From Silvania hatchlandensis (GTDB taxonomy: Bacteria; Pseudomonadota; Gammaproteobacteria; Enterobacterales; Enterobacteriaceae), in contig NZ_JAMGZK010000034.1 in NCBI RefSeq assembly GCF_025564065.1, forward strand, positions 42,358 to 106,357: DNA of 64,000 nt, given 5' to 3'. Of the stretch, positions 62,946 through 64,000 are shown one piece after another. The translations under genes and the position numbers were made by a program. The notes below the pieces were generated by a model. It saw nothing but the letters and a program-made list of their open reading frames with translations, had not been told where the DNA came from and ran no database searches. Each line of letters starts with the position of its first letter. The stretch's first letter is position 1.

Positions 62946-63851
62946 GTGCGTATTGGTATTGATCTCGGCGGCACCAAAACAGAAGTGATCGCCCTTGGCG
63001 AGCAGGGGGAGCAGCTTTTTCGCCATCGTCTGCCGACCCCGCGTGACGACTATCGACTGACCATCGAGACCATCGCCCAGCTGGTGGAGATGGCGGAACA
63101 CGCCACCGGCCAGACGGGGACGGTGGGGATGGGCATTCCGGGCTCTATTTCGCCCTATACCGGGGTGGTAAAAAATGCCAACTCGACCTGGCTTAACGGC
63201 CAGCCGTTCGACCGCGATCTGAGCCAGCGACTGAACCGTGAAGTGCGGCTGGCGAACGACGCCAACTGCCTGGCGGTGTCGGAGGCCATTGACGGCGCGG
63301 CGGCGGGTGCGCAAACGGTGTTTGCGGTAATTATCGGTACCGGCTGCGGGTCGGGCGTGGCGTTTAATGGCCGTGCCCATATCGGCGGTAACGGTACCGC
63401 AGGCGAGTGGGGGCATAACCCGCTGCCGTGGATGGATGAAGATGAGCTGAAATACCGCGCCGAAGTGCCGTGCTACTGCGGCAAGCAGGGCTGTATCGAG
63501 ACCTTTATCTCCGGGACCGGCTTCGCCACCGACTATCATCGTCTGAGCGGCCATCCGCTGAAAGGCAGCGAGATAATGCGGCTGGTGGAGGAGCAGGACG
63601 CGGTGGCGGAGCTGGCGTTCAGCCGCTACGAAATGCGGCTGGCAAAATCGCTGGCGCACGTGGTCAATATTCTCGACCCGGATGTGATCGTATTGGGCGG
63701 TGGGATGAGCAACGTCGACCGCCTGTATACCACCGTGCCTCAGTTAGTGAAGCAGTGGGTGTTTGGCGGCGAGTGTGAAACGCCAATCCGTAAAGCGGTG
63801 CATGGCGACTCCAGCGGCGTGCGCGGTGCGGCCTGGCTGTGGCCGGAGTAA
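62946..63851 (+). CDS. mak: Fructokinase Mak (ROK family)
   Basis: From the GTG at 62946 (GAGGAG six bases upstream) the product is 301 residues and matches Mak (YajF): ATP loop '[21 protein letters not shown]', '[28 protein letters not shown]', catalytic Asp in '[13 protein letters not shown]', and the zinc motif '[17 protein letters not shown]'. It phosphorylates fructose and other hexoses. An in-frame ATG at 62808 would overlap the rdgC start and lacks family support. Confidence 0.95.
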   Translation: MRIGIDLGGTKTEVIALGEQGEQLFRHRLPTPRDDYRLTIETIAQLVEMAEHATGQTGTVGMGIPGSISPYTGVVKNANSTWLNGQPFDRDLSQRLNREVRLANDANCLAVSEAIDGAAAGAQTVFAVIIGTGCGSGVAFNGRAHIGGNGTAGEWGHNPLPWMDEDELKYRAEVPCYCGKQGCIETFISGTGFATDYHRLSGHPLKGSEIMRLVEEQDAVAELAFSRYEMRLAKSLAHVVNILDPDVIVLGGGMSNVDRLYTTVPQLVKQWVFGGECETPIRKAVHGDSSGVRGAAWLWPE

Positions 63852-63878
63852 AAGCAAAACGGCAACGTCAGTGGTAAT

Positions 63879-63911
63879 GCCAGTCAGTTAAGCAACTGAC
63901 TGGCCCTTTTT
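63879..63911 (+). terminator. Rho-independent terminator after mak
   Basis: GCCAGTCAGTT pairs with AACTGACTGGC around an AAGC loop (11-base perfect stem), followed by CC and five Ts. It lies 28 bp after the mak stop. The 89 bp beyond it to the window edge hold no gene I can see; a further pair, AGGGCCT/AGGCCCT, is noted there. Confidence 0.85.
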
Positions 63912-64000
63912 CGGGGCTGTGGTGTACCTCCAGGGCCTCTCCTTTACCACCCTCGGGAAGGCCCTTTCCCTTCTTGTCGGCAGCCTGACCATCTGACCCA

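Noticed and set aside
1..64000. Prophage, insertion sequence, tRNA or CRISPR
   Set aside because: No integrase, transposase or phage structural gene, no cloverleaf-like sequence and no spaced repeat array was seen. The Hcp gene belongs to type VI secretion, not to a phage.

Overview
The window is chromosomal DNA of a member of the Enterobacteriaceae. The right third, hemB-ampH-sbmA-yaiW-yaiY-yaiZ-ddlA-iraP-phoA-psiF-dgcC-proC-yaiI-aroL-yaiA-aroM-ppnP-rdgC-mak, follows the E. coli gene order almost gene for gene, and the proteins are near full-length matches to remembered E. coli sequences. The GC-rich codon use, the extra genes (olsF-like, an extensin-family enzyme, an mdtG-like pump, afuABC with a Uhp-like regulator) and the CCCTCTCC/GGAGAGGG intergenic repeats point to the Enterobacter/Lelliottia/Leclercia group. 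The genus cannot be fixed from the sequence alone. No tRNA, rRNA, CRISPR array or insertion sequence was seen.

Layout. 1-2.2 kb: end of a LysR regulator, two GNAT acetyltransferases and a GrpB-family protein. 2.3-8.6 kb: an OmpR/CusS-type two-component system apparently leading an operon of four exported proteins (cupin, carboxymuconolactone decarboxylase-like, flavodoxin-like, alpha/beta hydrolase), with a divergent exported dienelactone hydrolase-like gene. 8.7-14 kb: periplasmic aldehyde oxidase paoABCD plus a MocA-like cofactor cytidylyltransferase. 14.2-15.5 kb: an orphan T6SS Hcp with two small genes. 15.9-19.5 kb: GH88 unsaturated uronide hydrolase, sugar MFS and AraC regulator. 19.5-27.6 kb: c-di-GMP genes (two GGDEF, one EAL), small housekeeping genes and a permease. 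27.7-31.6 kb: Bcr/CflA pump and the S-methylmethionine genes mmuPM with a MetJ operator.

32-39.9 kb is a six-gene minus-strand block: UhpA/UhpB/UhpC-like signalling proteins followed by the AfuABC ABC transporter. It probably senses and imports sugar phosphates. 40.2-43.6 kb is tauABCD (taurine as sulfur source). 43.7-45.4 kb is an OlsF-like bifunctional acyltransferase. The core region after it carries heme synthesis, peptidoglycan and peptide uptake (ampH, sbmA), PhoB-controlled phosphatase, the RpoS anti-adaptor iraP, cellulose-linked dgcC, proline and shikimate genes, rdgC and fructokinase mak.

The best candidates for something undescribed are the two-component/exported-enzyme cassette at 2.3-8.6 kb beside paoABCD, the Hcp-linked gene pair, and a 29-codon reading frame with a perfect Shine-Dalgarno sequence upstream of mmuP. 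Function calls rest on reading motifs and on remembered family sequences; no search was run.
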